Below, in pieces: positions 31,919 through 42,048 of a DNA stretch of 45,854 nt. This DNA is from Candidatus Martarchaeota archaeon. Its GTDB lineage: Archaea; Micrarchaeota; Micrarchaeia; Micrarchaeales; Micrarchaeaceae. The stretch's first letter is position 1, and each line of letters opens with the position of its first letter. A program made the position numbers and the translations under genes. The DNA lies in contig JAMCZI010000024.1 of the NCBI GenBank assembly GCA_023485545.1, forward strand, positions 1-45,854. The letters are read 5' to 3'. Below the pieces are notes generated by a model. The model ran no database searches, was not told the origin of the DNA, and saw nothing but the letters and a program-made list of their open reading frames with translations.

Positions 31919-32315
31919 CTGCCTTACCTTTCACGCCTATCCCGAAAACAAGCACCATTATCGCAGAGCCCAGCAGCATCAGGTCCAGAAGCGAGCAATA
32001 TTCACATATCTCCCCAAGTATCGCCATGCCGCTTATGGAATATACCATCCCCAATATCCCCAAGTACTGCCAGGGCACCAGAAGTTTCGGAACTGCAGCG
32101 AAAGAGATTATCGCAACAACAAACCACACTAGGCCGAGCAGCGCTATAGGCACTCCGATTACAGTCGAAAGATTGCTTGTAGTTACGGCCTGGCAATTGA
32201 TTATGCCGCTGTTGCTGCAGTATAGCTGTGCATTAGTAAAATGTGCAAAAGTCAGGTAACTTGCATCGACAAGCCCTATCAAAAGGAAAAATAAAAGAAC
32301 ATATTTTTTGTTCAC
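31905..32315 (-). CDS. VKOR-family membrane thiol oxidoreductase
   Basis: VKOR proteins pass electrons from thiol proteins to quinones and so drive disulfide formation outside the cytoplasm. The 136-residue protein has four membrane helices, Cys33 and Cys41 in the first loop (LYCSNSGIINCQAV), the family motif GVPIALLGL (about 54-62) and the active-site Cys104-Cys107 (GEICEYCSLLD). All four redox cysteines are present, so it should be functional. No fused thioredoxin domain is seen. It would use the same quinone pool as NuoD and CydA. It is divergent from gyrB. Confidence 0.88.
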   Translation of the reverse strand: MNKKYVLLFFLLIGLVDASYLTFAHFTNAQLYCSNSGIINCQAVTTSNLSTVIGVPIALLGLVWFVVAIISFAAVPKLLVPWQYLGILGMVYSISGMAILGEICEYCSLLDLMLLGSAIMVLVFGIGVKGKADEKR

Positions 32316-32356
32316 AAAACCGCCAAAAATACGAGGTTACATCTCATTTACCATAA

Positions 32357-32396
32357 GTATTATAAACACAAAATAATATAAATTATAGAGAGGCGG
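32357..32396 (+). promoter_or_regulatory. Promoter and ribosome binding site of the gyrase operon
   Basis: GTATTATAAAC (32357-32367) is TATA-like with a predicted start near 32386. GAGAGGCGG (32388-32396) is a Shine-Dalgarno-like run 9 bp before the gyrB ATG. The region is shared with the divergent VKOR gene. Confidence 0.45.
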
Positions 32397-32405
32397 ACTG
32401 GTTTT

Positions 32406-34328
32406 ATGGACTCAAACGATTCTAATGGGTATACTGCAAAAGACATAACCGTTCTTTCGGGGCCACAGGGAATCCGGAAGCGCCCCGCGATGTACATCGG
32501 CTCAACCGGACCCCAGGGGTTTACCCATCTTCTGTACGAGGTTCTCGACAACTCTATAGACGAGGCCATGGCGGGATACTGCCACAACATCTCCATAATC
32601 CTTGGGCGAGAAGATGAAGTCGACACTGCCGAAATATCCGATGATGGCAGGGGCATACCCGTCGACATGATGCCTAAAATCAACAAGCCGGCGCTTGAAG
32701 TAATAATGACCTCAATCCACGCCGGTGGCAAATTTGAAAACAAGGCGTACAAAGTATCCGGCGGTCTTCATGGCGTCGGTCTTACAGTGGTAAATTCGCT
32801 TTCGGAATATACGACGGTTACCGTTAGGCGCGAAGGAAAGATATACCGTCAGGAGTTCAGCCGCGGCGCCCCTGTTTCAAAGCTTGAGCAGATAGGTGAA
32901 TACAGCGATGGCACCTCTGGCACCACGATAAAATTCAAACCAGACCGCGAGATATTCAGCGCGCTTAACTTCGATACGATAGAGATTGAGGAGCGGGTCA
33001 GAGATTTGTCATACTTAAACAAGGGTGTGACGATTACTCTTGTAGATAGGCGCGGCGAGCAACCCAAGGAAAAGAAATACTCGTCGCAGAATGGCATAAT
33101 GGATTTTCTGGAATACATAACTGAGCACAAGGAGAGCGTATCAAATCCAGTATCAATATCTAAGTCCGAAGGAAGCACAGAGGTCAATGCAATTTTTCAG
33201 TATGTCAATGCATACAATGAGAATCTCGTTTCGTTCGTAAACAAGATAAAGACTCCTGAGGGCGGGACACACCTGACAGGCTTCAGGACCGCGATAACAA
33301 GAGCGATAACTAACTATATACAGAGGAACCCAAAGAAACAGAAGGAAAACATACCGCTTGAAGGCGAGGACACTAGGGAGGGCCTCTATGGTGTAATATC
33401 CATAATGCTCCAGAATCCTGAATTCGAGGGCCAGACCAAGGAGAAGCTCGGCAATTCAGCCGTCAAGAGCATCGTCGACAGCATCGTATACTCGGAGTTC
33501 ACCAGGTTTCTCGAGGAGAATCCACAGGAAGCCGGCAGGATACTGGAAAAAGTTTACGGAGCAGCAAGAGCGCGCGAATCCGCGAAACGTGCAAGAGAGC
33601 TGTCAAGGAAGAAGGGCATATTCGACGGGCCGCTGCTTTCGGGCAAGCTCGCAGACTGCACAGAAAGCGACCCTGAAAAGACTGAGATATTCATAGTCGA
33701 GGGGGACAGCGCCGCAGGCTCAAGCAAGCAGGGAAGGGACAGGTTTTATCAGGCGATACTGCCTCTCAGGGGAAAGGTGCTCAACGTCGAAAAAGCTACC
33801 GACGAAAAGATATTCTCGAACAAGGAACTCCATATGATGGTTGCCGCGTTCGGCACCGGCATAAGGGAGACATTCGATCCAAACAAGCTAAGGTACAACA
33901 AGATAATACTGCTCACCGATGCAGATGTCGACGGCAGCCACATAAGGACGCTGCTGATGACATTCCTTTACAGGTACATGCGCCCTCTCATAGAACGCGG
34001 CAATCTTTACATAGCCCAGCCGCCGCTTTACAAGATCTCTAAGGGCAAGCACGTAAAGTACGCATACTCAGACACGGAGCTTGAGGGTGCGTTGAAGGAG
34101 TTCGGCGAAGCCGCAGCTGTGCAGAGGTACAAAGGTCTTGGAGAGATGAATCCAGAGCAATTATGGGAAACTACTATGGATCCGAAATCAAGGGTCCTGA
34201 AAAAGGTCTCTATAAGAGACGCAGAAAAGGCCGATGCGATATTTGCAACGCTAATGGGCGCAGATGTCTCAGAGAGGAGGAAGTTCCTAGAAGAGCATTC
34301 TACGGAAGTTTCCTTCCTTGACGTATAG
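32406..34328 (+). CDS. gyrB: DNA gyrase subunit B
   Basis: GyrB supplies the ATPase and TOPRIM parts of gyrase, which introduces negative supercoils. The 640-residue protein has the GHKL ATPase domain ([57 protein letters not shown]), the transducer, the TOPRIM motifs [15 protein letters not shown] (Glu432) and [13 protein letters not shown] (Asp505, Asp507), and the C-terminal [18 protein letters not shown]. Length matches bacterial GyrB without the proteobacterial insert. Archaeal gyrases derive from bacteria by transfer. gyrA follows after 8 bp. Confidence 0.97.
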   Translation: MDSNDSNGYTAKDITVLSGPQGIRKRPAMYIGSTGPQGFTHLLYEVLDNSIDEAMAGYCHNISIILGREDEVDTAEISDDGRGIPVDMMPKINKPALEVIMTSIHAGGKFENKAYKVSGGLHGVGLTVVNSLSEYTTVTVRREGKIYRQEFSRGAPVSKLEQIGEYSDGTSGTTIKFKPDREIFSALNFDTIEIEERVRDLSYLNKGVTITLVDRRGEQPKEKKYSSQNGIMDFLEYITEHKESVSNPVSISKSEGSTEVNAIFQYVNAYNENLVSFVNKIKTPEGGTHLTGFRTAITRAITNYIQRNPKKQKENIPLEGEDTREGLYGVISIMLQNPEFEGQTKEKLGNSAVKSIVDSIVYSEFTRFLEENPQEAGRILEKVYGAARARESAKRARELSRKKGIFDGPLLSGKLADCTESDPEKTEIFIVEGDSAAGSSKQGRDRFYQAILPLRGKVLNVEKATDEKIFSNKELHMMVAAFGTGIRETFDPNKLRYNKIILLTDADVDGSHIRTLLMTFLYRYMRPLIERGNLYIAQPPLYKISKGKHVKYAYSDTELEGALKEFGEAAAVQRYKGLGEMNPEQLWETTMDPKSRVLKKVSIRDAEKADAIFATLMGADVSERRKFLEEHSTEVSFLDV

Positions 34329-34336
34329 GTGCTTCT

Positions 34337-36790
34337 ATGGGCGAAACGATAGATACGAGCATAGAGAAGGAGATGCAGACCAGCTACATAGACTACGCTA
34401 TGAGCGTAATAGTAGGCAGGGCGCTCCCAGATGCAAGGGACGGCCTTAAGCCTGCGCAAAGGCGCATACTGTACGCCATGTACCGGCTAGGCAACCTTCA
34501 TAGCAGCGCCACGAAGAAGAGCGCAAGGATAGTCGGTGAAGTAATAGGAAAATACCACCCCCACGGCGACGTGGCAGTATACGAAACCATGGTCAGGATG
34601 GCCCAAGACTTCACGCTTAACCATACATTGGTCGAAGGCCAGGGCAATATGGGTTCTATAGACGGAGATCCACCAGCTGCTCAGAGGTACACAGAGGTAA
34701 GGCTTGCCAAGCTTGCAGAGGAGATGCTGCAGGACCTAGACAAGGAATCGGTGCATTTCATACCAAATTTCGACAATACGGAAGAGGAGCCAGTCGTGCT
34801 TCCCAGCAAGTTTCCCAACGCTCTCGTGAATGGTTCCTCGGGCATAGCGGTCGGTGTCGCCACAAACATACTGCCACACAATCTTGCTGAGATATGCGAT
34901 GCGGTTTCTGCATACGTTGACAAGCCGGAGATAAAGATAGAAGAACTCCTCAGGATAATAAAGGGGCCTGATTTTCCAACTGGCGGGAAGGCTTTCTACA
35001 GCAAATCGCTTTACGATTCATACATATCTGGCAGGGGGTCTGTAATACTCAGGGGCAAAATCGACTTCGAACCAGGCAAAAGCAGGGATAGCCTGATAAT
35101 AACCGAGATACCATACACTGTAAACAAGGCTTCGCTCACCGAATCCATAGCGATGCTGGCAAGGGACAAGAAGATCAACGGAATAATGGACATACGCGAC
35201 GAAAGTGGTAGGGAAGGAATGCGTGTCGTAATAGAGATAAAGAAGGACGTCAATTCAGAGTATGTTATAAACTCGCTGTACAAGCACACACAGATGCAGG
35301 TCACTCTTCCAGCGATAAACATAGCAGTGATAGGAAACAGGCTTCTTACTCTGAATATAAGGAATTTCATAAAGATATTTGTTGAGCACAGGTTTGAAGT
35401 AATAACCAACAGGACAAAGTACGATCTCAAAGTCGCAGAGGACAGGAAGCATATTGTCGAGGGCTTGATAATAGCCCTGGAAAACATAGAGGAAGTCATA
35501 GAACTCATAAAGAAAAGTCGTGATTCAAGGGAGGCAAAGGACGGCCTAACCTCAAAATACGGCCTGAGCGAAAAGCAGACGGCTGCGATACTCGACATGA
35601 AGCTTTCCAAGCTTACCAATCTTGAGATAAATTCGATAAGGACAGAGTTTGAGGACCTGAAGTCAAAAATCTCCGGATACGAAGAACTTCTCGGCAGCCC
35701 CGCAAAAATCTACCAGGTAATCAAGGAAGAATCTGCTTACATAAAGGAAAAGTATGGTCGCCCGCGCAGGACCGAAATGCTGCAGGAGACCGAATCCGAT
35801 GGCATAGGGATGGAGGACCTGATAAACGACGAAGACACCATGATAATACTGACAAATAGTAACTATGCAAAGCGCACGGATCCAAAGCTGTACCACCAGC
35901 AGGAACGCGGAGGCAAGGGTGTGATAGCAATAAATCTCAAGGAAAGCGACATGGTCAAGCAGATGCTGCAGTGCAGGACAAAGGACCTCCTTATACTGTT
36001 CACAGACAGGGGCAGGGCGTATTGGTGCAAGGCATACAGCTTGCCTGAGGGCGATAGATACTCTCCCGGCAAACCCTTGGTCAATGTGCTTGAAGGGCTC
36101 GGCCAGGAAAAAGTTGAAAAGATACTCAAGGCCAGCGACATAGAAAGCAGGTTCATCGTTTTCCTCACAAAGAATGGCCTAATCAAGCGCGTCCGCGGTG
36201 CAAAATTCATGAATCAAAGATCTACCGGGGTCAAAGCCATTCCGCTCAATGAATCCGATTCCATATCTGACATATGCGTTTCGGATGGGAAATCAGAAAT
36301 ATTCATATCAACTAAAAAGGGCAAGTCAATAAGATTCATCGAAACAGACGTAAGGCCAATGTCAAGAGCAGCACACGGAGTAAGGGGAATCCGCCTCAAG
36401 AAGGGCGACTCCGCTGTGAGCATCGTAGCAGCAGCTTCTACCCACGACGATATGATACTATCAGTGAGCAGCGATGGATATGGCAAGGTAACAGAATTAG
36501 AACGTTATAGGCTTCAGAGGCGCGGCGGCTCTGGCGTGCTAAACATGAAGCTAAAGAGCGCAAACAGCCAAGTCGTAAAATCGGTCAAGGCTGGTCCAGA
36601 ATCTGTTGCAACGCTTCTGAGCTCTGATGGGATATCCATACAGTTCAGCATAAAGTCCGTAAGGGTTACTGGAAGGGCAGCCTCCGGCGTAAGGCTTATG
36701 AGGCTCACAAGCCCTGCTACTGTCGTTGACGTTCAGTGTTCTGATATGCCCATTTCCAATGAAGTACCACAGAACCAAGAACCTATATAG
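34337..36790 (+). CDS. gyrA: DNA gyrase subunit A
   Basis: GyrA cuts and rejoins DNA and wraps it through its C-terminal beta-pinwheel. The 817-residue protein has [20 protein letters not shown] (about 20-39), the catalytic Tyr118 in [14 protein letters not shown] and the GyrA box QRRGGSGV at 727-734, which identifies gyrase rather than topoisomerase IV. At the positions equivalent to E. coli Ser83 and Asp87 it has Val79 and Glu83 ([11 protein letters not shown]). A trm56-like gene follows after 28 bp on the same strand. Confidence 0.97.
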   Translation: MGETIDTSIEKEMQTSYIDYAMSVIVGRALPDARDGLKPAQRRILYAMYRLGNLHSSATKKSARIVGEVIGKYHPHGDVAVYETMVRMAQDFTLNHTLVEGQGNMGSIDGDPPAAQRYTEVRLAKLAEEMLQDLDKESVHFIPNFDNTEEEPVVLPSKFPNALVNGSSGIAVGVATNILPHNLAEICDAVSAYVDKPEIKIEELLRIIKGPDFPTGGKAFYSKSLYDSYISGRGSVILRGKIDFEPGKSRDSLIITEIPYTVNKASLTESIAMLARDKKINGIMDIRDESGREGMRVVIEIKKDVNSEYVINSLYKHTQMQVTLPAINIAVIGNRLLTLNIRNFIKIFVEHRFEVITNRTKYDLKVAEDRKHIVEGLIIALENIEEVIELIKKSRDSREAKDGLTSKYGLSEKQTAAILDMKLSKLTNLEINSIRTEFEDLKSKISGYEELLGSPAKIYQVIKEESAYIKEKYGRPRRTEMLQETESDGIGMEDLINDEDTMIILTNSNYAKRTDPKLYHQQERGGKGVIAINLKESDMVKQMLQCRTKDLLILFTDRGRAYWCKAYSLPEGDRYSPGKPLVNVLEGLGQEKVEKILKASDIESRFIVFLTKNGLIKRVRGAKFMNQRSTGVKAIPLNESDSISDICVSDGKSEIFISTKKGKSIRFIETDVRPMSRAAHGVRGIRLKKGDSAVSIVAAASTHDDMILSVSSDGYGKVTELERYRLQRRGGSGVLNMKLKSANSQVVKSVKAGPESVATLLSSDGISIQFSIKSVRVTGRAASGVRLMRLTSPATVVDVQCSDMPISNEVPQNQEPI

Positions 36791-36818
36791 ATTTTGCCAT
36801 GGCATTTGAATCGGTTGG

Positions 36819-37334
36819 ATGATAATAGTACTAGCCATAGGGAAATCCAAATACGAGAGCATGGTGGATATCTGCCTTACCGCACGTGCCCTCGGAGCTT
36901 CCTCTGTAGTGCTAACCTCGTCATCGCATGAAATGAATTCCAAGCTCAAGCGTTTCTGTAATTCCGTGACAAACAGATGGGGTGGCAGTTTCTCAGTTCA
37001 ATTCGTCTCTAATTGGAAAAGCTATATCAGCACAAAGACCAACTACAAAACAGTATACCTCACCAGATACGGTATTCCAATACAGAAGCAGCAATACTCT
37101 ATACGCTCTTACAAGAATATCCTTCTAATAATTTCTACTGACAAGGAAAGGCCCGAGTTGAACAAGATATCCGATTTCAACATAAGCATAACTGCGCAGC
37201 CACATTCTTCAATAGCCTCAATGGCAATATTTCTGAATATGTATTATGCAGGAAGGGAGCTTTCTCTGAATTTTAGCAAGGCCCAGTATAAGGTCGTGCC
37301 AAGCCAGCACGACTCTATACTCAAAGAGCGCTAA
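36819..37334 (+). CDS. trm56: tRNA (cytidine-56 2'-O)-methyltransferase-like SPOUT protein (Trm56)
   Basis: Trm56 methylates the ribose of C56 in the tRNA T-loop. The 171-residue protein follows the Trm56 pattern: ICLTARALGASSVVLTS near the N-terminus, NRWGGSFSVQFVSNWK, VYLTRYGIPIQ (like HLTMYG), and the SPOUT knot end SITAQPHSSIASMAIFL then YYAGRELSLNFSKAQYKVVP. The N-terminal motif that usually reads like LRLGHRPERDKR is LAIGKSKYES here, so several conserved charged residues are missing. It lies 28 bp after gyrA and overlaps the convergent helicase gene by 4 bp. Family call is good; activity is uncertain. Confidence 0.75.
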   Translation: MIIVLAIGKSKYESMVDICLTARALGASSVVLTSSSHEMNSKLKRFCNSVTNRWGGSFSVQFVSNWKSYISTKTNYKTVYLTRYGIPIQKQQYSIRSYKNILLIISTDKERPELNKISDFNISITAQPHSSIASMAIFLNMYYAGRELSLNFSKAQYKVVPSQHDSILKER

Positions 37335-40063
37335 ATCGACCAATATTTCCTGTTCTTTATGAACTGCCTCTGTGTCTCCAAAACTTCAAGATAGAAAGAT
37401 TTGTCTGTCGTCTTAAGCATTCTTAGCACACGTGCGGCGCCTGTCTTCCCAATACCGTATGTCTCAAGAGTGAAGACAGCCTTCCATCCAAACTCGCTTA
37501 CCAAGCTGGCAACCGCCATCATGTCGGCAAGCCTGCGCTTCTCTGATGGAGAAAGCCTTCTTCCAGCCGACCGTTTCTTTATTATATCAGCATCTCTATC
37601 CTGTGCCAGGCTTAGCATCGGGCTACCGCAGCTAGGGCATTTTAGTTTCAGGTGGGCATCTTTTAGTTCCGACACCGTCCTTGAGAACACAAATCCGCAG
37701 TATGTACATATCATGTCCGCATTTTTGTGCATCACATACTCCGCAAAAGACGCCACTATCTCATCGTCCGGAGCAACAGGGAGCATGAGTTCGCTTGAGT
37801 AGTATGCAGAATTTATCACATTGTCCGCCAGCGGGCTTAGCGAATTACCATTTATATCCCTAAACCTAATCTCACCGGAGCATACCTTTTCAATGAAACG
37901 CTTCAGTGTGGGAAGATCGAAATAATTGTCCATGAGCTCCCTGACTGTCTCATTGTAAACAGGCGTGCCCCTGAATACGCGCATCAGCCTTCTCGCCATA
38001 CTCTTTCCTACGTTTGCATCCTTGTCAAGCACCCCAAAGAACTTAGCTATTGCAGAAAACCTGTAAAGGAAAAGTTCGCTTCTCTCTATCGCATTAAGCA
38101 GGGTTGCTTCAAGCATGTCTGGCTTAAGCAATTTTATTATGCTGGCTATGTCGAATCCCTGTGGCAATTCGAAAAGCACCATATACGGAGAAGCCCTTGA
38201 ATTTATGCTATGGCCAAGTTTTGCTGCTGCAAAATACGATATTATCCTGCCTAACGCTTCATTAGCAAGAGTCCCAAGCCTCACATGCAGTACTGTATAC
38301 TCTCCAACATTCTCTACATAAGCGGTATCTTCATCCAATACAAAAGCTCTATTTTGTGCATCTATAAAAGAGGACACCGGCGCAATCTTTCCGGTAAACA
38401 TCTCGTGGTCTACCCCGTTTCCAGAAAAAAGCTTGTATATCCTGCCCGCAACCTTACGGTCAACTGGTATGTCCTCTCCGCTCCAATCAGGCACAGCAGC
38501 ATTGCTGTCGGAAGACGGCTCGGCATTAATCGTGTCCTCTTCTATGCTTAGCACCTTCCACGGCAAGCCTTTTGTGATAAATGTGACCCCCTCATCAAGA
38601 TAGCTTGTGACAAACTGTTCGTCAAGGAATGATACGGTCCTGTTGTCTATCACGCTACGCACATTGAATTTTTTCTTGTCTGATATGAAACTCAAATGGT
38701 CGTAATAGAACATTCGCGTCATAGGCGTTGCACTTATATATTCTGAGTCTTTTACAACAAGCCTTCTTCCTACCATGAAATCGATTAGTTCCACAACATT
38801 TTTGCTAGCAGCGTCAAATATGTTGGACCTTCCGATTATCCTCGTTATGTCTTCCACTGTGGACCTGCCGCCGGAATCCAAAACAATCCCGCATATCTGC
38901 TGCATCATCACATCGAGCGCGTTTTTCTGCGGGCTGAAACTCTCAAAATCATATCTTTTCAGGTTGTTTATTATTGATACAGATTCTACTGCTTCAAGCG
39001 GATTTGCCGGAATTATGACACCCTCTGCGGTTAGGAGTTCTCCGTGGCCGCTTCTTCCCACCCTTTGCATCAGGCGTATCGCCTGTCTGGGCGATCCGTA
39101 CTGCACTACCAAGTCTATGCTACCTATATCTATTCCGAGCTCCAAAGAGCTCGTAGCAACGACGCTCTTAACTCTTCCGCTTTTGAAGTCCTCTTCCAGC
39201 CTTATGCGCTCCTCCTTGTTCAGAGAACCGTGGTGTACTCCAACCCCTCCAAGATTATGCTCCTTGTCTAACTCCTTAAGTTTGCTTCCAAGGGCCTCTA
39301 CAACATGCCTCGTGTTTCCGAATATGAGAACGGACTTATGCTTCCTTATGTATTCTGCAAGTAACTCTATCCTTCCATTCGACCCAACAGCGTCCTTCCC
39401 TTTGGTATCCGCTAGTGACCTCACATCTATCTTTATGTCTATGCTCTTTCTTGCGCCGCTTTCTATCTGCTCGCATCCTTTAGTTCCTGAAAAGAACGAC
39501 ATTATGGCCTCAGCGTTTCCTACAGTGGCACTCAGGCCTACTCTCTGATATCCTGGAGAAATTTCCTCAAGTCTCTCCAGTGCGATTGAGAGCTGCGCAC
39601 CTCTTTTGTTATGGTATAACTCATGGGCTTCATCTATAACAACTGCTGTCAGATTTTTCATCTGCGACCTCATTGATTTTGTCGGCAATATGCTCTGTAG
39701 CGTCTCGGGCGTTGTGACTAACAGCTCAGGTGCCTTCCTCGCCTGGCGTGCTCTCTCCGACTGGCTTGTATCCCCGTGCCTTGCACCTGCCTTGAATCCT
39801 AGAGTGCCAGCTATCTCTTCAAGCCTACGTACAATGTCTCTATTCAAGGACCGCAGCGGCGTTATGTAGAGTATGCGTATCCCACTACCTTCAGTTTCAG
39901 ATATTTTCTTAAATAGCGGCAAAACTGCAGCTTCGGTTTTTCCAGATCCTGTGGGCGCGGTTATTAGAAAATTTCCCCCAAATTCAAGTTTTTCAAAACT
40001 CAGTTTTTGTATTGCAGTAAGTTTGCCATGCTCTTCAATAAACCTAAAATATATTTTTTCCAT
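37331..40063 (-). CDS. Lhr-type superfamily 2 DNA helicase with zinc finger
   Basis: This 910-residue ATP-dependent helicase belongs to the large helicase-related (Lhr) family. The N-terminal RecA domains carry TAPTGSGKTEAAVLPL (motif I), TPLRSLNRD (Ia), VVIDEAHELYHNKRG (DEAH box), GLSATVG (III) and the C-terminal motifs TSSLELGIDIG and QRVGRSGH. Beyond is the Lhr core domain. A zinc finger at Cys786/Cys789 and Cys809/Cys812 (CTYCG, CPSCG) distinguishes it from the shortest Lhr forms. Archaeal Lhr enzymes act in repair. It overlaps the trm56-like gene by 4 bp and lies 8 bp from the surface-protein gene upstream. Confidence 0.9.
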   Translation of the reverse strand: MEKIYFRFIEEHGKLTAIQKLSFEKLEFGGNFLITAPTGSGKTEAAVLPLFKKISETEGSGIRILYITPLRSLNRDIVRRLEEIAGTLGFKAGARHGDTSQSERARQARKAPELLVTTPETLQSILPTKSMRSQMKNLTAVVIDEAHELYHNKRGAQLSIALERLEEISPGYQRVGLSATVGNAEAIMSFFSGTKGCEQIESGARKSIDIKIDVRSLADTKGKDAVGSNGRIELLAEYIRKHKSVLIFGNTRHVVEALGSKLKELDKEHNLGGVGVHHGSLNKEERIRLEEDFKSGRVKSVVATSSLELGIDIGSIDLVVQYGSPRQAIRLMQRVGRSGHGELLTAEGVIIPANPLEAVESVSIINNLKRYDFESFSPQKNALDVMMQQICGIVLDSGGRSTVEDITRIIGRSNIFDAASKNVVELIDFMVGRRLVVKDSEYISATPMTRMFYYDHLSFISDKKKFNVRSVIDNRTVSFLDEQFVTSYLDEGVTFITKGLPWKVLSIEEDTINAEPSSDSNAAVPDWSGEDIPVDRKVAGRIYKLFSGNGVDHEMFTGKIAPVSSFIDAQNRAFVLDEDTAYVENVGEYTVLHVRLGTLANEALGRIISYFAAAKLGHSINSRASPYMVLFELPQGFDIASIIKLLKPDMLEATLLNAIERSELFLYRFSAIAKFFGVLDKDANVGKSMARRLMRVFRGTPVYNETVRELMDNYFDLPTLKRFIEKVCSGEIRFRDINGNSLSPLADNVINSAYYSSELMLPVAPDDEIVASFAEYVMHKNADMICTYCGFVFSRTVSELKDAHLKLKCPSCGSPMLSLAQDRDADIIKKRSAGRRLSPSEKRRLADMMAVASLVSEFGWKAVFTLETYGIGKTGAARVLRMLKTTDKSFYLEVLETQRQFIKNRKYWSI

Positions 40064-40071
40064 CCTGCCGC

Positions 40072-42048
40072 CTATTTTCTGAATACCTTAACACCTATGA
40101 AATAAGACACAATTGCCATCAGCATTCCAATCGTAATCACAATATAGAGAATCGCGTCTGGTACATTCACATAAATGTCATTTCCTGTGGAATCATTGAA
40201 GCTGAAAGACATTCCATCATGCTGTATTGTACCTTCAACGAACCCAAATGGGACATTTTTCAGTTTAACTTCACCAGATTCGTTCAGCGGAACTGTGATG
40301 TGCGTCCCATTGCTAAATGCTAATTCTGCTATGCCCGTTGCCGGAGTTCCGAAATAGCTCCTGACATATATTGAGATGTTGTAAACAGGAAGATTGAAGT
40401 AGAACGTACTATTACTTGTAACGTTGATTGTGTTAGAAATGCTTAGTTTCGAATTCTTGTATAGCGCATAATCTACAAGGTGCTGGCCAACTGTGAGATA
40501 GGGGCTGGTGTTGTAAAACTTACCGCCAATTTCAAATCCCATTACGTTTATCTTTGATCCATATCCATCAAGCGCTTCGAGTTTGGTCCTGTAAGCCCTT
40601 TCGAAAACAGCATGTAAATTAACGGGGTAGGCAACATTGAAGCTTGTATCGCTCGTATCATAAGTTCCGCTCCATGACTGGAATTCATAGATATCGCCCC
40701 CTACGCTGTAATACTGCGGGGCGGATATGTTTGCTACTGACCCTGCCGAATACCATCCAGATCCACTCGAATTTCCATACTCGCTTGTAACATTTACCAG
40801 ATACTGCACTTTCCATTTAGCGTTCTCATCAATAGGCCCGTCAACCCGCACATTAAAGCTCGTGGCGTTTCCAGTATACGACCCATTCCCTTTTCCAGAC
40901 CATCCCAGCAACGCTTCCCTTGTCGTGCTGTTTATGTATATGTGTGGTTTGTACGATATGTTTGCTACTGACCCTGCCGAATACCATCCAGATCCACTCG
41001 AATTTCCATACTCGCTTGTAACATTTACCAGATACTGCACTTTCCACTCTGCCGTTTCGCTTACATTGTTGTAAATTTCTAGATTAAAGCTCGTGGCGTT
41101 TCCAGTATACGACCCATTCCCTTTTCCAGACCATCCCAGAAATATGGCTCTTGCTGTATCGTTTATGTAAAAAATTTTTGGTGCAGCAATATTGATTTTA
41201 GAAAACAAAGTATACGTGTTGTGCGTAGTCAGGTTTGCATACCTGGAATTTATCGATACAATGGCAGATGTATTCCAAAGCAAGCCCTGCATGTTTGGTA
41301 TCCCAGACCCAACTCTAAAATAATTGGCATAGGGGGTTATCTCGCTTATATTGTATGGGTTGTTTAGCGTCATTGCACTGCCCTTGCCATATCCCTTATA
41401 CGCATACGCCTTTGCAACAGCTGAAAAGGTGCCATTCTTTAGTACCTGTAAGTCCTTGAATGCAACGGGGACCATATACGATTTGTTATCCATTGCGTCA
41501 GCATATTCACCGAAAGCTGTAACTGGATTTGCCCCGGATGTTCCTGTACCAAGATTAATCTTGCCTATCGTATTCCCATTAAAAAGGAAATGCCATTCGC
41601 TGCCGCTCGAATAAAACGTATAGTTGTTGTAGCTTCCGTTTTGTCCGACTGAGTTATTTGGGCCTATAAATCCGAGGAACGAATCGCCAGAGTAACCTCC
41701 TGGAAAGTACTCCCAGAACCACACTGGGATTCCCTTTGAAATGTACTCCCTGGCACTACAGCCCGAAAGCGTGCAGTTAGTCGGGTAATACCCGCTTCTG
41801 TTATTCACTTCATAGCCTTCCTGGATAAATGCGCCATTGGATAAATCTTCTCCCACCCAAAAAGCCATGGAACCATAACTTATGTTTTGTGGGTAAACTG
41901 TTTGTATATAAATGCTGGTGCCGTTGTTGAATGCAGCGGAATTGGCGGCTCTTACTCCTGTTTGAAACCAGTAAATCTGACTGCTTTGCGATGCAGAAAG
42001 TGGCACTGCAATAAGTAGGAACAGAATTGCAATTTCAAGCTTTTTCAT
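40072..42048 (-). CDS. Surface-anchored protein with lectin-like domain and tandem repeats
   Basis: This is a large secreted, membrane-anchored protein of about 658 residues from Met7 of the track ORF. It has a signal peptide (KKLEIAILFLLIAVPLSASQ), an N-terminal beta-rich domain of about 220 residues resembling concanavalin/LamG-type lectin folds (MAFWVGEDLSNGAFIQEGYE, then WEYFPGGYSGDSFLGFIG), and tandem 77-residue repeats (GWSGKGNGSYTGNATSFN, then WKVQYLVNVTSEYGNSSGSG). A last Ig-like region and a C-terminal helix with FRK follow. N-x-S/T sequons are abundant, so AglB may glycosylate it. The track start (42066) adds six residues; both overlap dtdA. Function unknown. Confidence 0.65.
   Translation of the reverse strand: MKKLEIAILFLLIAVPLSASQSSQIYWFQTGVRAANSAAFNNGTSIYIQTVYPQNISYGSMAFWVGEDLSNGAFIQEGYEVNNRSGYYPTNCTLSGCSAREYISKGIPVWFWEYFPGGYSGDSFLGFIGPNNSVGQNGSYNNYTFYSSGSEWHFLFNGNTIGKINLGTGTSGANPVTAFGEYADAMDNKSYMVPVAFKDLQVLKNGTFSAVAKAYAYKGYGKGSAMTLNNPYNISEITPYANYFRVGSGIPNMQGLLWNTSAIVSINSRYANLTTHNTYTLFSKINIAAPKIFYINDTARAIFLGWSGKGNGSYTGNATSFNLEIYNNVSETAEWKVQYLVNVTSEYGNSSGSGWYSAGSVANISYKPHIYINSTTREALLGWSGKGNGSYTGNATSFNVRVDGPIDENAKWKVQYLVNVTSEYGNSSGSGWYSAGSVANISAPQYYSVGGDIYEFQSWSGTYDTSDTSFNVAYPVNLHAVFERAYRTKLEALDGYGSKINVMGFEIGGKFYNTSPYLTVGQHLVDYALYKNSKLSISNTINVTSNSTFYFNLPVYNISIYVRSYFGTPATGIAELAFSNGTHITVPLNESGEVKLKNVPFGFVEGTIQHDGMSFSFNDSTGNDIYVNVPDAILYIVITIGMLMAIVSYFIGVKVFRK
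40724..41139 (-). repeat. 231-bp tandem repeat with identical DNA blocks
   Basis: Two copies of a 231-bp unit (77 codons) lie in the surface-protein gene. Block A, 92 bp, is identical at 40724-40815 and 40955-41046. Block B, 57 bp, is identical at 40852-40908 and 41083-41139. The stretches between blocks are clearly different. The repeat keeps the reading frame and encodes the GWSGKGNGSYTGN and VNVTSEYGNSSGSG modules. A partial third unit (NDTARAIFLGWSGKGNG side) adjoins. Confidence 0.9.

Noticed and set aside
38775-39548. 257-codon open frame antisense to the Lhr helicase
   Set aside because: The opposite strand encodes well-conserved helicase motifs. The frame is Ser/Leu/Pro-rich as expected for a shadow.
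40724-41139. Possible CRISPR array suggested by repeated blocks
   Set aside because: There are only two units, the period is 231 bp, and the blocks are coding and in frame. It is a protein-domain repeat. No CRISPR-like array was seen anywhere.
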